Assembly: GCA_030549175.1 (NCBI GenBank)
Contig: JAUKUA010000009.1
Location: 744,001 to 808,000, forward strand
DNA: 64,000 nucleotides
Reading direction: 5' to 3'
Source of the DNA: Lasiosphaeris hirsuta
Taxonomy: Eukaryota > Ascomycota > Sordariomycetes > Sordariales > Lasiosphaeriaceae
This document shows, piece after piece, positions 39,953 through 52,232 of this stretch. The notes under the pieces are model-generated. The model was not told the origin of the DNA. It ran no database searches and saw nothing but the letters and a program-made list of their open reading frames with translations. Each line of letters starts with the position of its first letter. Within the stretch, counting starts at the first letter, position 1. Made by a program: the position numbers and the translations under genes.

Positions 39953-41906
39953 GATGCCGAGTAACGCGATAAAATACGCCAAGTACCAAGCAAAGCTGAG
40001 GGAGGTTGCAATAATATATATAACATGCTAAATTGACTTTGACATGCGGGGGAAGCTTTGGCGTTTGCATGCCAAGAACTTACCCTGGAAATCGGTCAAG
40101 CGGTTGGCAAAAAAAGGGCCGTCATGACTTTCCAAGTACCAATTAAAAGCAGGAACATCCATAGAAAACCAAGTATTTCGCTCGTACCAATAGCTAGTCA
40201 TTTCCCCCTCCTCCGCTAACACATCCTCCATCCGCCTTATTATAGAATTAACATATATCTGTTGATAGTGGGCTGACTAAATTTGATCCCATCCTTGTAG
40301 AATCAACTTCTCCATAGTTATCAGAACTAAGCGATAATGAGAACGAATATACTGCTTCACAGCTGTCCAGCAATTTTCAATATAGATGTGTACATGTATG
40401 TGCGGATGCGTGTGTGTGTAGTATGTGTGTTTTTGTGTAGATGTGCGTTTTGTAGTGGTGTGTAGTGGTGTGTGACGGAATTGTTAGGCTCCTGGTACTG
40501 GCTGATAGTAGTGCGACTTGCCAAGGCCTGTTTGCTTGGTCTTTTATTTCGCCAACCGGTGGACTGCTTTGATGCCGTGCCCCCGATTTCATTCCCTAGA
40601 CACTCACCGCAACTATCTCACTGACGTACATGACTGCTCACCTCCGGTTAGGTTTCCCTTCTTCTCTCTCTCCCCCCAGCAGCAGGCCTTCGAGCTGCCT
40701 TGTCTTCTGAAATCTCGAAAGGTAAATCAATGAGCCACATTAAGGTTATGAATCCTTGGGGCGCGGAAAAATTTGGACACCGAAGTTCTCTTGAAGCAGT
40801 CCTCGGGGACTTTTGGCGTGTTCCTGCAGCTGTCTAGAAACGGCCATCAGAGTGGGAACCGCGCAGGGGTCCCCGTGTCATGGTATCCGGCCGGGAAAGG
40901 CTCATTTTCTCGCGTTGTCCACCACGAAATTTGCCAACCAGATAAAAGATCCTTGCGCCAACCCCACCGTTGTGTGCCGTAACACAACACTGCTGCTGGC
41001 TCGGGGCACCGCTGCGGTTTTGTTTACAGCCAACCAAAAACCCCTGGTTGACATGCCCAAGATTTCCCATTCTCTATCACGAATTTGTGCTACGGGTTGC
41101 GTGGGCACCTTTGGGTGAGGAAATAATGTACCCATCATATGGTCTTGGCTTGGATAAAAATCAGAAAATCCCAAATTTGCAAGTGAGCTGGCATGCTATA
41201 GGGAAAATTGAACCCCTTGAGATGGGTACTCCACGGCTCAACAAAATTTGGACCCGTGAGTACGAAGGGTATTAGGAAAGGTGACGAGGGGAACTCTGTA
41301 GAAATACTTGCAAGAGATAATAGCGATTGAACGCTAACGCGTGTTTGACGCATGGAAGAGCACATCTTGTTCGATCCCGAGAGTCTGGATCGTTGAGGCC
41401 GAAATCACTTGTCTCATGATGCAATTGAACCCCGATCCGATAGTTTCCCGCGCTAGTGGTGCAGTTGCAGTAGAGTTGCGAAAAAGATTTTCTAGTGGTA
41501 GGTAATGATGAGGTTTTGGTGATGGAATTGAGCAGGACAAGCAATCATGCAAAGCCACCACAGGGGGAGCCGCGGGATATGCCTTACCTCCCATGCAGTT
41601 GCATGGGTATGCACCAACCCTTCACGACCCATGGTGAGAGCGCGGCGACTTGCGAGTAGACTGTCGCCTTGTTCAGAAGATCATCACAAATGTGAGACGG
41701 TTCACGCATCATTGAGAAGCCATACCTTACCCGCTGGTTTCAGAGCATCCTTCAAAGTCTTGGCGTTGTGCTTGGACGCGTGCACCGCCCCGCCTATCGT
41801 CGCGCATGCAGAAGACCAGATGGATGGTGATAAAGAATGAGAGGCGCCCAGGCCCGTGGAACCCAAGTATCGAAGAGCAGGGACACCGAACCAGAATAAA
41901 ACGACA
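39953..41906. other. Intergenic containing a transposase relic
   Basis: Nearly 2 kb. The left part holds the Tc1/mariner-type remnant listed separately. A TG-rich microsatellite-like stretch spans about 40385-40475. No gene is called from 40480 to 41906. Confidence 0.4.
40080..40390 (-). mobile_element. Tc1/mariner-type transposase relic (C-terminal fragment)
   Basis: On the minus strand, the phrase IENCWTAVKQYIRSHYR, then WDQI-stop, then NSIIRRMEDVLAEEGE, resembles the C-terminal end of Tc1/mariner-like DDE transposases (EN.W..lK, then a W.I block, then an S.. .R....I...G block). An in-frame TAG separates the parts. Terminal repeats and TA duplication were not found. Identity is a weak call from short motifs. 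Confidence 0.4.
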
Positions 41907-42353
41907 ATGTCAGCAATCCGGGCGAGTGCAAGGGTCGGCGCAGCTTTTGATGCCGCGAATGCCGGGTTGGGGTTGGCAGAGTTTGTCGGCATTGCTGTGG
42001 GTGTTTTGATCGCAATCCTGCTGGTCGTCGCAGTCTGCTCTGTCTCACGTGAAAAGAAAGACCACGGGCCTGGGGATGAGGAAGAAGGCCCTGCGCTACA
42101 GAAATATCCAGAACGCTCCCTCTACGAAGAGATGAGTATCGGCGACCGAAGTACAGGAAACCACACATCTCCGGGCTTGGAAGCTACGACAGAGTCCGAC
42201 ACGGCGAGCAAAACATTACAGAATTCTCGAGAGATGGAAGAAAAAGGGGACCAAGAAACTGAAACCCTGCTCCCCAAACCCCCGCAGCCCACGGCAACAC
42301 GCCTTAACCCGCCATGGGCCGTGGCGGTGAAACCACGTCACGTTATCCTCTGA
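41907..42353 (+). CDS. Small single-span membrane protein, 148 aa
   Basis: Starts at the first ATG in frame (41907, MSAIRASARVG). A single hydrophobic span (LAEFVGIAVGVLIAILLVVAVCSV, about residues 22-45) is followed by a basic stop-transfer (SREKKDH) and a hydrophilic acidic cytoplasm-type tail with Ser/Thr/Glu (ETETLLPKPPQP). The shape resembles the end of fungal wall-sensor or mucin-like membrane proteins, so upstream exons could be missing. No family recognised. Confidence 0.45.
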   Translation: MSAIRASARVGAAFDAANAGLGLAEFVGIAVGVLIAILLVVAVCSVSREKKDHGPGDEEEGPALQKYPERSLYEEMSIGDRSTGNHTSPGLEATTESDTASKTLQNSREMEEKGDQETETLLPKPPQPTATRLNPPWAVAVKPRHVIL

Positions 42354-42967
42354 ACGAACCACCCCCTGTCTTGATCAGAGCAGAGAAGGACCTTTTCGGT
42401 TTTTACCACGGATTTTCTTCGAGAATATTTCAGTCTGAAAGCATCGAAAAGTCCTTGTGGCGTGAAAGCCGGCACAAAATGGATTGGAGCGCGCCCACTG
42501 GCAAACATACTTGACGCAGAGACTACCCTTTTCTTTCCGGCTTGGTACTCGTGTTCGGCTGTCGGAGTTATTACATACAGCGCGAGGTCGCTACTCTGGT
42601 TTTGAAAGCCAGAGTCCCTACTCGGCGCAACCAGCGCGTCGATGGCAATGATGCAGCAAAAGAATGTCAAAAAGCTGGTTGGTTGGGTGGAATGGAGTGG
42701 AAACTGCAGTCACCGACCCAACGCAAGTGACTAATAAGGTAGCTTTAGTTTCAGGCTATGGAAACTCCTGAGAGAAAGGAACGTCAGATACAAATGAGCT
42801 TCTAAAGCTTCTGTGTAGTCTCGTCCGAGACAGCTACTAGTTATAGTATGAATGGTGAAAGAAATCTATCAACTGAAGCCAACTCAAAAGTGTATGAACA
42901 AACAAAGATAACAGCAAGGAAAAGCTAAAAAGTGTCGGGTAAAAATTTATTATTCCACCTCGAAAAT
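42354..42967. other. Intergenic downstream of the PKS gene, nothing recognised
   Basis: 614 nt separating the small membrane protein from the convergent PKS 3' end; no supported feature. Confidence 0.45.
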
Positions 42968-45900
42968 TCAGGGGACAAGGATCTTGGAAACAATCTTTTC
43001 GCTCAGCGCCACCAACGAAGTGGCATTGACAATCTCCAATGTTGTCAACTCGGCGCCCAGCGTCATGCGCACCCAGTTACGAATCTCGACAGCGGCAAGC
43101 GAATCCAGACCATATGTCGCCAGTGGCCTTGCGGACTCGATAGGTTCCGTCAGTCGCAAGGTCTTGGTGAAGTGCTTGTTGGTGATCTCAATGGCAGCAG
43201 CGACGACAGCAGCTGGGTCGGCGCCTTTAGACTTGGCCAGCAGCAAGAATGCCTGGATCTCGCGTGCGCCGTCGCCACTGCCGCTTCCGCCCGAGCCCCC
43301 GGCTGATGCGCCTGCGCGGATGAACAGCGGCGCAAACCGCGCGTCTCGTGCCAGGCCGGACTCATCGGGCTGCGGGACGGGAATGCCCGTGATGAGCTGA
43401 GTGGTGCTGGCCGGGTTGAGGACTTGGGATGGGTCCTGTTGTTGGTAGATTGAGTACTCGAGAATTCGCCGCAAGAGTCCCTCATTAATGCCTGTCCAGA
43501 TGCTCGTATCCAGGTTTTGTTGGAGGCCATCGTGGTCGTGGATGTACCCGATGTCTTCAATGACACCGAGATCAACAGAGTTGGCTGCGAGACCGAGCCC
43601 TTGTCGGTACCTGGTAGGTGAGAAGCTGTGTCAGTATTCTCTTTACATGGTAAAATTGTAGGTTTATGATAATTGGGGGGGGGGGTCACTAGAGTGATAC
43701 TGAAGTGACACTAATGCGATATTTGGAAGTGTTGATGAAGTTGTAGATAAAGTGACATCGGAGTGACATGAGAACTTACACTGCAAAAGCATCGAGGACG
43801 GCGTTGCCCGCCGCGTAGTTTGCCTGACCCTTCTGGCCAACTACGCCAGAGATACTAGACAAGAGCGTGAAGAAGTCGAGCACCAGGCCCTGCTCAAGTG
43901 CTGTGTTGTGGAGATTCCACGTTCCTTGGAGCTTGCAGGCAAGAGCGCCGTGGTACTCGTCAATGGTCATTGAGCCAAAGGTGCGATCCTACCAGAATGT
44001 TGTTAGTCTTTGATTGCAACGGCGCAGAAGGTGTGGAGGGGGGGGGGGGGGCCTTACCCTTAGGACCATGGCGCCCTGGATGATGCCGCCGATAGGTACG
44101 GCGGTTTCCTTGAAGACCCGTCGGATATCCTCGGTGTTGGCCACATCTCCCTGCAACAGATCAATGTGCGCACCCAAAGCCCTGATGTTCTTGACCACGC
44201 CCTGGGACTTGTCGTCGTTGTGGCCGCTTCGAGACAGGACAGAGATATACTTGGCGCCGTTCTTGGCCAGATACACGGCCAAACTGCCACAGAGGCCCTT
44301 CAAGCCGCCAATGATGAGGTAGCTGACGTCCTGGCGGAGGGACAGAGCGCGAGGAGAGGGCCGAACCTGAGTGCATGTGGTTAGCCACCGAACCTGGGTG
44401 AAAGGAAAGAAAAGTGCAACTTGTATTCTGCGCGTGAACATACCGGTACTTCCACTTTTGCGTCCAGTCCGTTGGTAACAACAAGCTTTCCAATGTGCTT
44501 GCCTCCTCGCAGAACACGGAACGCTGCCGGGATATCCTCATAGGTGAAGGTTGTGATAGGGGCGATAGGCTTGACGTGGCCCTCACTGATGAGCTGGAAG
44601 AGCTGAGAGAGAATCCTGTGCTTGTGGTTAGCGTCTGAGAGGATGCGCGGCATCACGACATCGACATCTGTGGTGTTCAATAGGGACGGGGGGGACACGT
44701 ACTCGGCAATCAGCGCATCCGAGATCTCACGGTAGGAGAAATCTAGCGCCCTGAAAGACGCGTTGCGGCTAAAGGGCTCCATGGACAAGCTGTTGCGGTC
44801 CAAAATGTCTTTCTTGCCGATCTCGACCATGGTGCCGCCATCAGCAATGATTCTCCAGGACTCCTCCAGGAGCTCGCCGGTGAGCGAGTTCAGAATGACG
44901 TCGACGCCGTAACCCTGCGTGATCTTGAGGATCTGGCCCGCGAACTCGGTGTTTCGGGACGAGAAGATGTGGTCGTCGGGGATACCAAAGGTGTTTTTGA
45001 GAAAGTCGCGCTTCTCCTGCGTGCCAACAGTCACGAAGATCTAATCACCACCACAATTAGCCACCAAATTCCTCGTGCCGACGGGTTAGGATGGTTTCAT
45101 ACCTCGGCGCCGACGTATTGCGCAAGCTGGATCGACGCAATGCCAACACCACCAGATGCAGAATGAATCAACACACTCTTCCTCTTGCCCTCTCCCCTCT
45201 TCAGGTTGGCGAGATGGAAGAGCGAGTACATCGAGGTCAGATAGACAGCCGGAAGCGTCGAGGCCTCCTCAAACGTCATCGAGTCCGGAAGGGCATGAGT
45301 CCGCTCGGTGGTGGCGATGATGCGGTTCGCAAAGGTTCCCTTTTCAAAGACAACCACCCGCTGGCCCAGCTTGAACTTGGTCACATCGCTCGCCACTCTC
45401 CTGACGACTCCCGCACCCTCGAGCCCGAGAAGGTGCTCGTTCTCGGGGACAATGCCCATGGTGACGGCCACGTCCTTAAAGTTGAGGCCTGCGGCGTAGA
45501 GCTCGACTTCGACCGTGTTGGGTGGGAGTGGGATGGGTCCCTTGGAGACTTCGCCGTAAAACAGGGAGTCAATGTTGCCCAGGTGCTCGGCCCGGAGTCG
45601 GATCGTGTGCTCGCTGTCGTGCAGGCTCGCCGTCTTGGCTGCTCTGCCTTGGGCGTCTTCGATCTTGGCCACATTGATCAGCTCGTCGGGGAGGACGCGA
45701 CTGACGTGAATCACGCCGTCCCGCTCGACATACTCGGTCTCGTTCTGCGTGGCCTTGGCCGGCGTCAGGAGAAGACGAAGTGCGGTATCGACGGCGCTGT
45801 GCGTGATTGGGCCTGAGCTAGACTCGACGTCCAGCGTCAGGAGCTGCAGTGCGGGCTCCTCGGCCCGCAGCACCCGGAGGAAGCCTTGAGCGGCGGCTTT

Positions 45901-48900
45901 GGTGGGATTGCTGACCTTGAGCTGAGCTCCCTGGGTAACCCACAAGATGTTGCTCTCCTTGCGAATCACGGTTTGCAGAGCTTGCCACTGGACTTTGTTG
46001 GTCGCCTCCAGGACGCTGCCGTCCAGCTCGTTCAAGATCAGGACGTTGCTCCGCTCCGGGAGGTCATCCAGAGCGTTGCCACTGTACTCGGCAAAGCTCC
46101 AGCCCCTCTCTTGCAGGACAGCCTTTGCCGCTGCGGCCTCGACACCTTCTTCGGCGAGGTGGATGAGATGAATCTTCTTGCTTGCGATGCCATTCGCCAG
46201 GCCGAGGAAGTCACGCTGCGCGAGGTAGACATCCGCGGACCCAGCAAGGAGCTGTTGAATTCCATCGAAGCCGGAAGCCTTCAGGGACGCGCCACTGGCA
46301 GCAGGCTCTTGCAGCGTGGTCTGGACAAACAAGGCATACCCACGGCCCGACAGCAAACCCGAAATGTGACGCGCAGCAACTTCGAACGCATCCCCATGCA
46401 GTTTCGCGGCCTTGGCAATGACGAGGTCAAATTCCTCCTCCGGGGAGATAAAGTCCGGCCGTGTGAGATCGGCCAGAGTAAAGGTAGCGTTGCCAGCAGA
46501 GGCATGCTTGTCCTGCAGGTTGATAAGTGCTGTCGGGTTGTTGGTGAAGAAATGGTAGGTGCTGTAGGCGGCCCTCGTCGACTTGATGGGGCTCTCGCCG
46601 TCCGAGATCCACAGAGTCGAGTCATCATCGGCACTGTCGAGGTTGATCTCGGCAACCTTGAGGGTTGGGAACTTGTGGGTGAGGAGATCGATTGCCGACT
46701 GGACAGCGACGGCGGTCTCGCTGCCGCTGAGCACGGTCTGGAGCTGCGGCTCGGAGAGAAGCGTCACATCAGGCTTCCACTCTAGGCGTGCGTATGGATG
46801 CGTGGTGTAGACATCGCCGCGGGTCTGCAGCTGGTGATAGCGAAGCCCTTTCAGCTCAAACAGCAGGGCCCCATCCTCGGGGGAGAAGACCTGGCAGGAC
46901 GAAAAGTAGTTCTTCTTGCTCTCCTTGCGGCCAACACCGATGAACTCTGACGTCGCCACCGAGATGCCCTGGCTCACACCCTCGCGCCGTGGGTAGATTG
47001 TGATGCTGTCAACAATAGCCGGGACGAGTACCGCGTCGATGCTGCTGCGGTCGCCCTGCCAGAGCGAGGGGGCCACGGACTGGAAGGCGCCATCCATGTT
47101 AGCGGGGTGGATAGGGTAGTGAGACTGCGCCCAGGTCGACGGGGGGGGCTCGAGAGCCACGAGGGAGCGGTTGGCAAACTGTCCCACGGTCGACTCGACC
47201 TCGAGGTGCTTCTGAAAGTCGTTGCCGAAGTTGTACCCGGCGTCCTGCATGGCCTTGTACCACAGGCGGCCGGGGGTGGGGTACTGCAGCGGCTTCAGCG
47301 CGGCTTCGGGAGCGACCGTGTCGACAAAGTCGGTTTCGATGCGGACGAAGCCGGTGCTGTTCTCGGACCAAACCCCGTCGTTGAGCGACGAGACCTTGTA
47401 CTCGAACCACGACTTGCTGGACCGTGGGAGCGGCGTGAGGACAAGGTTGATCTTTTGCTCCGTCTTTTCGTCCAAGACCAAGGCGCGAGGGAACTTGAGG
47501 TCGCGCAGCTTGTAGCGGTACTTGGCCGGCACCTTGCCGTCCCAAGCAGTGGCAAATGTGGCTTGGAAGACGGCCTCGACCGCCATGGCCACATACCCGG
47601 CGCCCGGAAAGATGACTTCGTGCCCCATCTTGTGGTCCTTGAGCCAGGACACGTCGGCCAGCCGCAGCGTCTTCTTCCACGTCGGCGATTGCCAAGGCGA
47701 GCTCAGCACCTTGGTGCCGAGCAAGTCGTGGTTGACAAACTTGCGGAAGCGCCAGTCCTTGCTGGCCTCGCTCTCCTGCCAGTACTTCTTGGTGTGGTTC
47801 CAAGAGTAGTTGGGCAGGTCGATGATGACCGACGGCTGTTCGGTGGTGTCGTCGTCCTTGTTGACCTGCGTGAGGTCGACGGCACCGCCGGCGATGAAGA
47901 GCCGACCCGCGACGTCGTAGAGAGACAGAAGCGTGCTAGGCCCGCGCTTCGCGGTTGACGTGTACAGGATCTCGGCTCCCTCGCCGGGCAGCGACTGCTT
48001 GATCTGGGTCACGGGTCCGGACAGGCCATTGCTGGGGCCAATCTCGATGAGGAAGTCGGCGCCATTCTTGCCCGAGAGGAGCTCCTTGGCGGCCTGTGCA
48101 AAGCGGACGGGCGACACCATGTTGGCCTTCCAGTAGGACGAATCCACGGGGATGTCCAGCGCGGTGCCCGTCACAGACGAGAACATGGTGATGCTGTCGG
48201 ATCCCTTTAGCGGGGCGCCCACATTCTCGAGCAGCAGCGTCTCGTAGTGATCGCCAATCTCGGCCATGTGGCTCGAGTGGTAGGCGAGATTGACCTGCAG
48301 CAGGCGGGCAAACTGGTTGTCCTTCTGCAGCCTCTCCTTTGTCTTCTCGAGCGCAGGCACCGTGCCGGACAGGGTCACGCTGCTGGGGCTGTTGTAGCAC
48401 GCAATCTCCACTGGGTCCTCGGCATCAATGTACTGCTGTGCGCCCTCGGCCCCGACACCAACCGCCAGCATGCCCACGGGCTTGGGGGAGGGCAGGTTCT
48501 TGGCCGCGAGACCACGGAAGTAGGCAATCTTGATGGCGTCCTCGTAGCTGAGCAGCCCGGCCGCGGCCGCAGCCGCAATCTCGCCCGACGAGTGGCCCAC
48601 CACGCTCTGGGCCTCTACTCCCCAGCCTCTGAGCACCGTCAACGTGGCTAGCTGGAGGGCGGTGACAAGCGGCTGCGAGAATTCTGGCAGGCGCAAGTGC
48701 TCCGGGCTGCGCGCATCCGAGAGCTCCGAGATGAGCGACCATTTTGGCGGCACCGGTAGCGCGTGGAGGGCCTTGTCCAATCTCTCGAGCACCTGTCGGG
48801 CGCTGGGGAAGTTGGCAATGAGATCTCTGCCCATCTGCGGCCACTGCGCACCCTGGCCAGTGAAGATGAAACCGATGCGCGGGGCTTCCGCCTTCTTCTT

Positions 48901-50938
48901 CCCAAAGACAAAGCCGTCCTTGGAGAGCTCCGTGGTCTTGCTGACTGTGAAGGCGCGGCGGTAATGACGCGTCCGGCGCTCAGACAGGGTGTAGGCCAGG
49001 TCGTCGAGCTTGACTTTGACAGCTGGGTTGAGCAAATGGCCGGTCAGAGCGTTGATCTGACTCTTGAGGGACTCCTCGTCGTTGGCCGACGCCACGAGAA
49101 CCTTGGGCCTCTTGGAGACAGCCACGTCCTCGTCGTCGCCAAGATCAAAGAAATCCTCAACGTCTCCGGCAAAGGACGAGACGTGTCGCAAAGCCGAAGA
49201 ATTGACCACGTGCGTCGCTTCGTCGACAACAACATGGGCGTTGGAGCCGCCGTATCCAAACGAGTTGACGCTGGCTCGGCGGAACTGGTAGCCATGGGGC
49301 CACTTGATGGTCTGTCTGGTGGCCTTGACGCGCAGCTTCTCAAACTCGATCTTGGGGTTGGGGTCAACAAAGGTGGGATTGCCCGGGATGGTGCCCGACT
49401 CAACGGCCAGGACGGCCTTGATGAGCCCCGAGATACCGGCAGCAGGCTCCGAGTGGCCAATGTTGCTCTTGATGGACCCGATGACGAGCGGGTTGCTCTG
49501 GGATCGTGTGGGGCCGAAGACGGAAGCGGCGCCGGCGACTTCGATGGGGTCGCCTGCCAGGGTTCCGGTGCCGTGGCATTCCAGGAAGCCGGTCTCGTTG
49601 AAGTCGGTGATTCCCGCGTTGGAATACGCCGTCCGGATGGCGGTGGCCTGGGCATCTGAGCTCGGGCTGGCAATTCCAGGGGTCCAACCATCACTGTTGG
49701 TCGCCGATCCCCGAATCACACCCCTGATCGGGTCCCCGTCACGGATGGCGTCGTCGAGGCGCTTGAGGTAGACAGCGTTGATGGCCTCGCCTTTGATGTA
49801 GCCGTCGGCCTTGGCATCAAACGTGTGGCACTTGCCGGTGGCTGACGAAGCGCCGCGCATGGCGCCCATATCCATGTTGTGATCGGGGCTCAGGTATATG
49901 TTGGCACCTGCCACGAGCATACCATCGGCCTGCCGGGCATTGAGGTACTGGCATGCCACATCAACCGAGACGAGACTGCCTGAGCACGCAGTATCGATTG
50001 TCATGCTGAATTCCGACACCTGGTCAGTCACATGTGAAGTGACACAAATTGCAAAGTAGCAGTAGCAGTAGCAGTAGCAGTAGCAGTAGCAGTGGTAGTG
50101 GCAGTGGCAGTGGCATGTGACACTTACCTCGGACCCCTAATGTTGAGGAAGTGGCTAATTCTGTTGCTGAGAATGGCTCTGCCAATGCCGATTGTGATGG
50201 ATTCGGCACGGTCTTCAGGGTCACGCGCCTGCATGTCGCCAAAGTCTAATGTCCCCAATCAGCACTTGTCTGAGTGAAGCCCAAAAAAAAAAAAAAAAGA
50301 AAAAGAACTTGTGAGGGTGACTCACCAACAGCGTATGAACCCACAAAACATCCAACCTTGGATCCGCTGATGCGCTCTAGGGGCGTTCCCGAGTTTTCAA
50401 GGCATTCGTACACAACCTCGAGCAATTGGCGCTGCTGGGGGTCCATGGCAATCGCATCGACGGTTGTGATGCTGAAGAACTGGGCGTCAAAGTCGCGGGG
50501 GTCGACGTCCTCGAGAAACATACCACCTGGCGATCTCATGGTATGGGGCTTTTTGGAGCCGTCGTAGTGGCCCTCAAGGTTAAACCGGGAGTCGGGTGGG
50601 CGGTTGCCTGCAATGCCGCCGCGCTTAATGAAGTCCCAGAGCGCCTTTGGACTGGTGCTGTGGCCTGGCAGCCTGCATGCCAGGCCGACGACAGCGATAG
50701 GTGTCTGGAATGGCTGCTTCGGGCTGTCGCCAATGACGGCGGCGGTAGAGCCATTGGCCTGCGGGATGATGTTGAGGTCATGATTAGGGGGTTCGTTGAA
50801 GCCGCTGGCATTAAGGGGCCCATCGAGGGGATTCACGCCGCCACGGCCCTGGCCGTTGACATGGTCAATGGGATTGCTGAGAGTAGCAGAGCCATAAGCG
50901 GCATGCCCGGCCGAGGCCGAAGAGTCGTTTGCCACCAT
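42968..50938 (-). CDS. Highly reducing polyketide synthase, 2463 aa, seven exons
   Basis: Exons 50938-50326, 50245-50128, 50005-45103, 45040-44444, 44366-44058, 43988-43780 and 43610-42968; every phase closes. Domains: KS (Cys251 in [25 protein letters not shown]); AT ([12 protein letters not shown], Ser716 in GHSSG); DH (His1035 in [15 protein letters not shown], Asp1215 in [10 protein letters not shown]); a shortened region at about 1320-1700 where the C-methyltransferase would lie, with no SAM motif visible; ER ([26 protein letters not shown]); KR ([14 protein letters not shown], Tyr about 2238 in [10 protein letters not shown]); ACP (Ser2420 in [10 protein letters not shown]). The end lies just after ACP, so no built-in release domain. 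It makes a reduced chain, probably unmethylated unless acted on in trans. Core enzyme of the cluster to 62.1 kb. Confidence 0.95.
50056..50115 (+). repeat. GTAGCA/GTGGCA microsatellite inside PKS intron 2
   Basis: At least six near-perfect tandem GTAGCA hexamers, degenerating into GTGGCA units. It fills about half of the 122-nt second intron (50006-50127) of the PKS gene, between donor and branch region. Confidence 0.8.
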
Positions 50939-52232
50939 GTTGACGTCACTTGTCCGAGTGGCCTAATGTCTCGGTCTTGGTGTGGTGGTTTGGGGAGGGG
51001 GGGGGGGGGGGTGGAAGGGAATACAGCCAAGACACAAAAGGGCGTTGTGGATGAGATTGCCAACTCAATGGTAAGGATGCAGTATCTGATCAGGGCATCT
51101 CCATGTGTTTTGTTACCAGCTCTGGGCCCCCTTTTTGAATGTAGACCTTGCGGCCTTTCTTTGGAGCACATGTCGAGTCGATGTGCCAGCGGGTGTTCCC
51201 TTCGCCCCATCATGACCCCGACGACAAATGCGCGATAAGACTTCTTTGCCAGCAAGATGCGCGGAGCATAATCATGCTTGCTGCCTCCGCTTCCGAGTCT
51301 AGATTTGTGGTTCAATTCATTTCAATCCTGTCCGCCTGGGGCTGATTCACCCCGTCCCCACGCCCTACTCCTTGCGTCCCTGCGTCCAAAACACGATGAC
51401 ACTGCGGGAGATAGAGGACGTTTCTTACGCAGTCAGCTTTCGTATCAACCTCTCACAAGTACCATGACAGATGGCAACACGGCTGCGGCCAATTGCGTCG
51501 TCGTGTGGTTTCGGATGTGTTAACCGTCGCGCCTGTTGTTATGTGGCGGGCTAAATCGCCTCGATCACGCAAGATGCAACCGCAATCCCGACGTGCGGTA
51601 TACGGGCGCAGATCGGAGAGGAGAAGGACAAAATACCACTGCTACCCCCATAGGTACCCCCATGGGTAAAAAGTCTCAGAGTTGATTAGTTACGATCCAA
51701 TCCGCATGCACCTTATCTATAATCTTGCATTCGTTACAGCAGAACTACATGATCGCTTTCGTATCGGTTTCACGTCTTGACACTGCATACATGCCGCCAT
51801 CATCCTTGTTCATGTTGAAGGGGACTCGAGATGCAAGGGGCGAGCCGGACCATGTGAGAATGTAGTTGTATCTTCCGCAGCTCTTGGTTCGTATCTCCAA
51901 GATGCCTGCCTGTAACTTCGCGGTTCGTACGCAATAGATAGAGAAGGAGCGACGCAGGCAAGGGCGGGAAGGGATAAGGGGCTGTCGGGTTGGGAGCTGC
52001 ATTGATTATATGCGTCTAGTGTCAGGATATAAGCTATTACCTTCTTGAAGGCTAGGCCTAAGATTACGAGGGTCCGAGAAAGTCCCCTTGAATCAAGGTG
52101 AATCCCCGCCATTGCGATCCCATTTTCCGTTTCATCTCCCATCCTCAACACAAATTATTCTATGAACCTCGAGAGCGGCTCCATTGATTGTCAAGCCTTT
52201 TCACTCGCCGCACCTACAATCATCAGCCTATC
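50939..52232. promoter_or_regulatory. Divergent upstream region of PKS and AF380-like hydrolase
   Basis: 1.29 kb between two start codons of cluster genes. A G-rich tract of about 12-13 G lies at 50999-51011. No coding frame is supported, and no regulator site was identified with confidence. Confidence 0.5.

Noticed and set aside
45091..49659. Long open frames on the plus strand opposite the PKS (for example 45091-45816 and 48763-49659)
   Set aside because: They mirror the GC-rich PKS exon on the other strand; no recognisable protein and no splice sites of their own.
50056..50115. Repeat array considered as a CRISPR-like or coding repeat
   Set aside because: Hexamer units without spacers, inside a spliceosomal intron of the PKS; it is a plain microsatellite.
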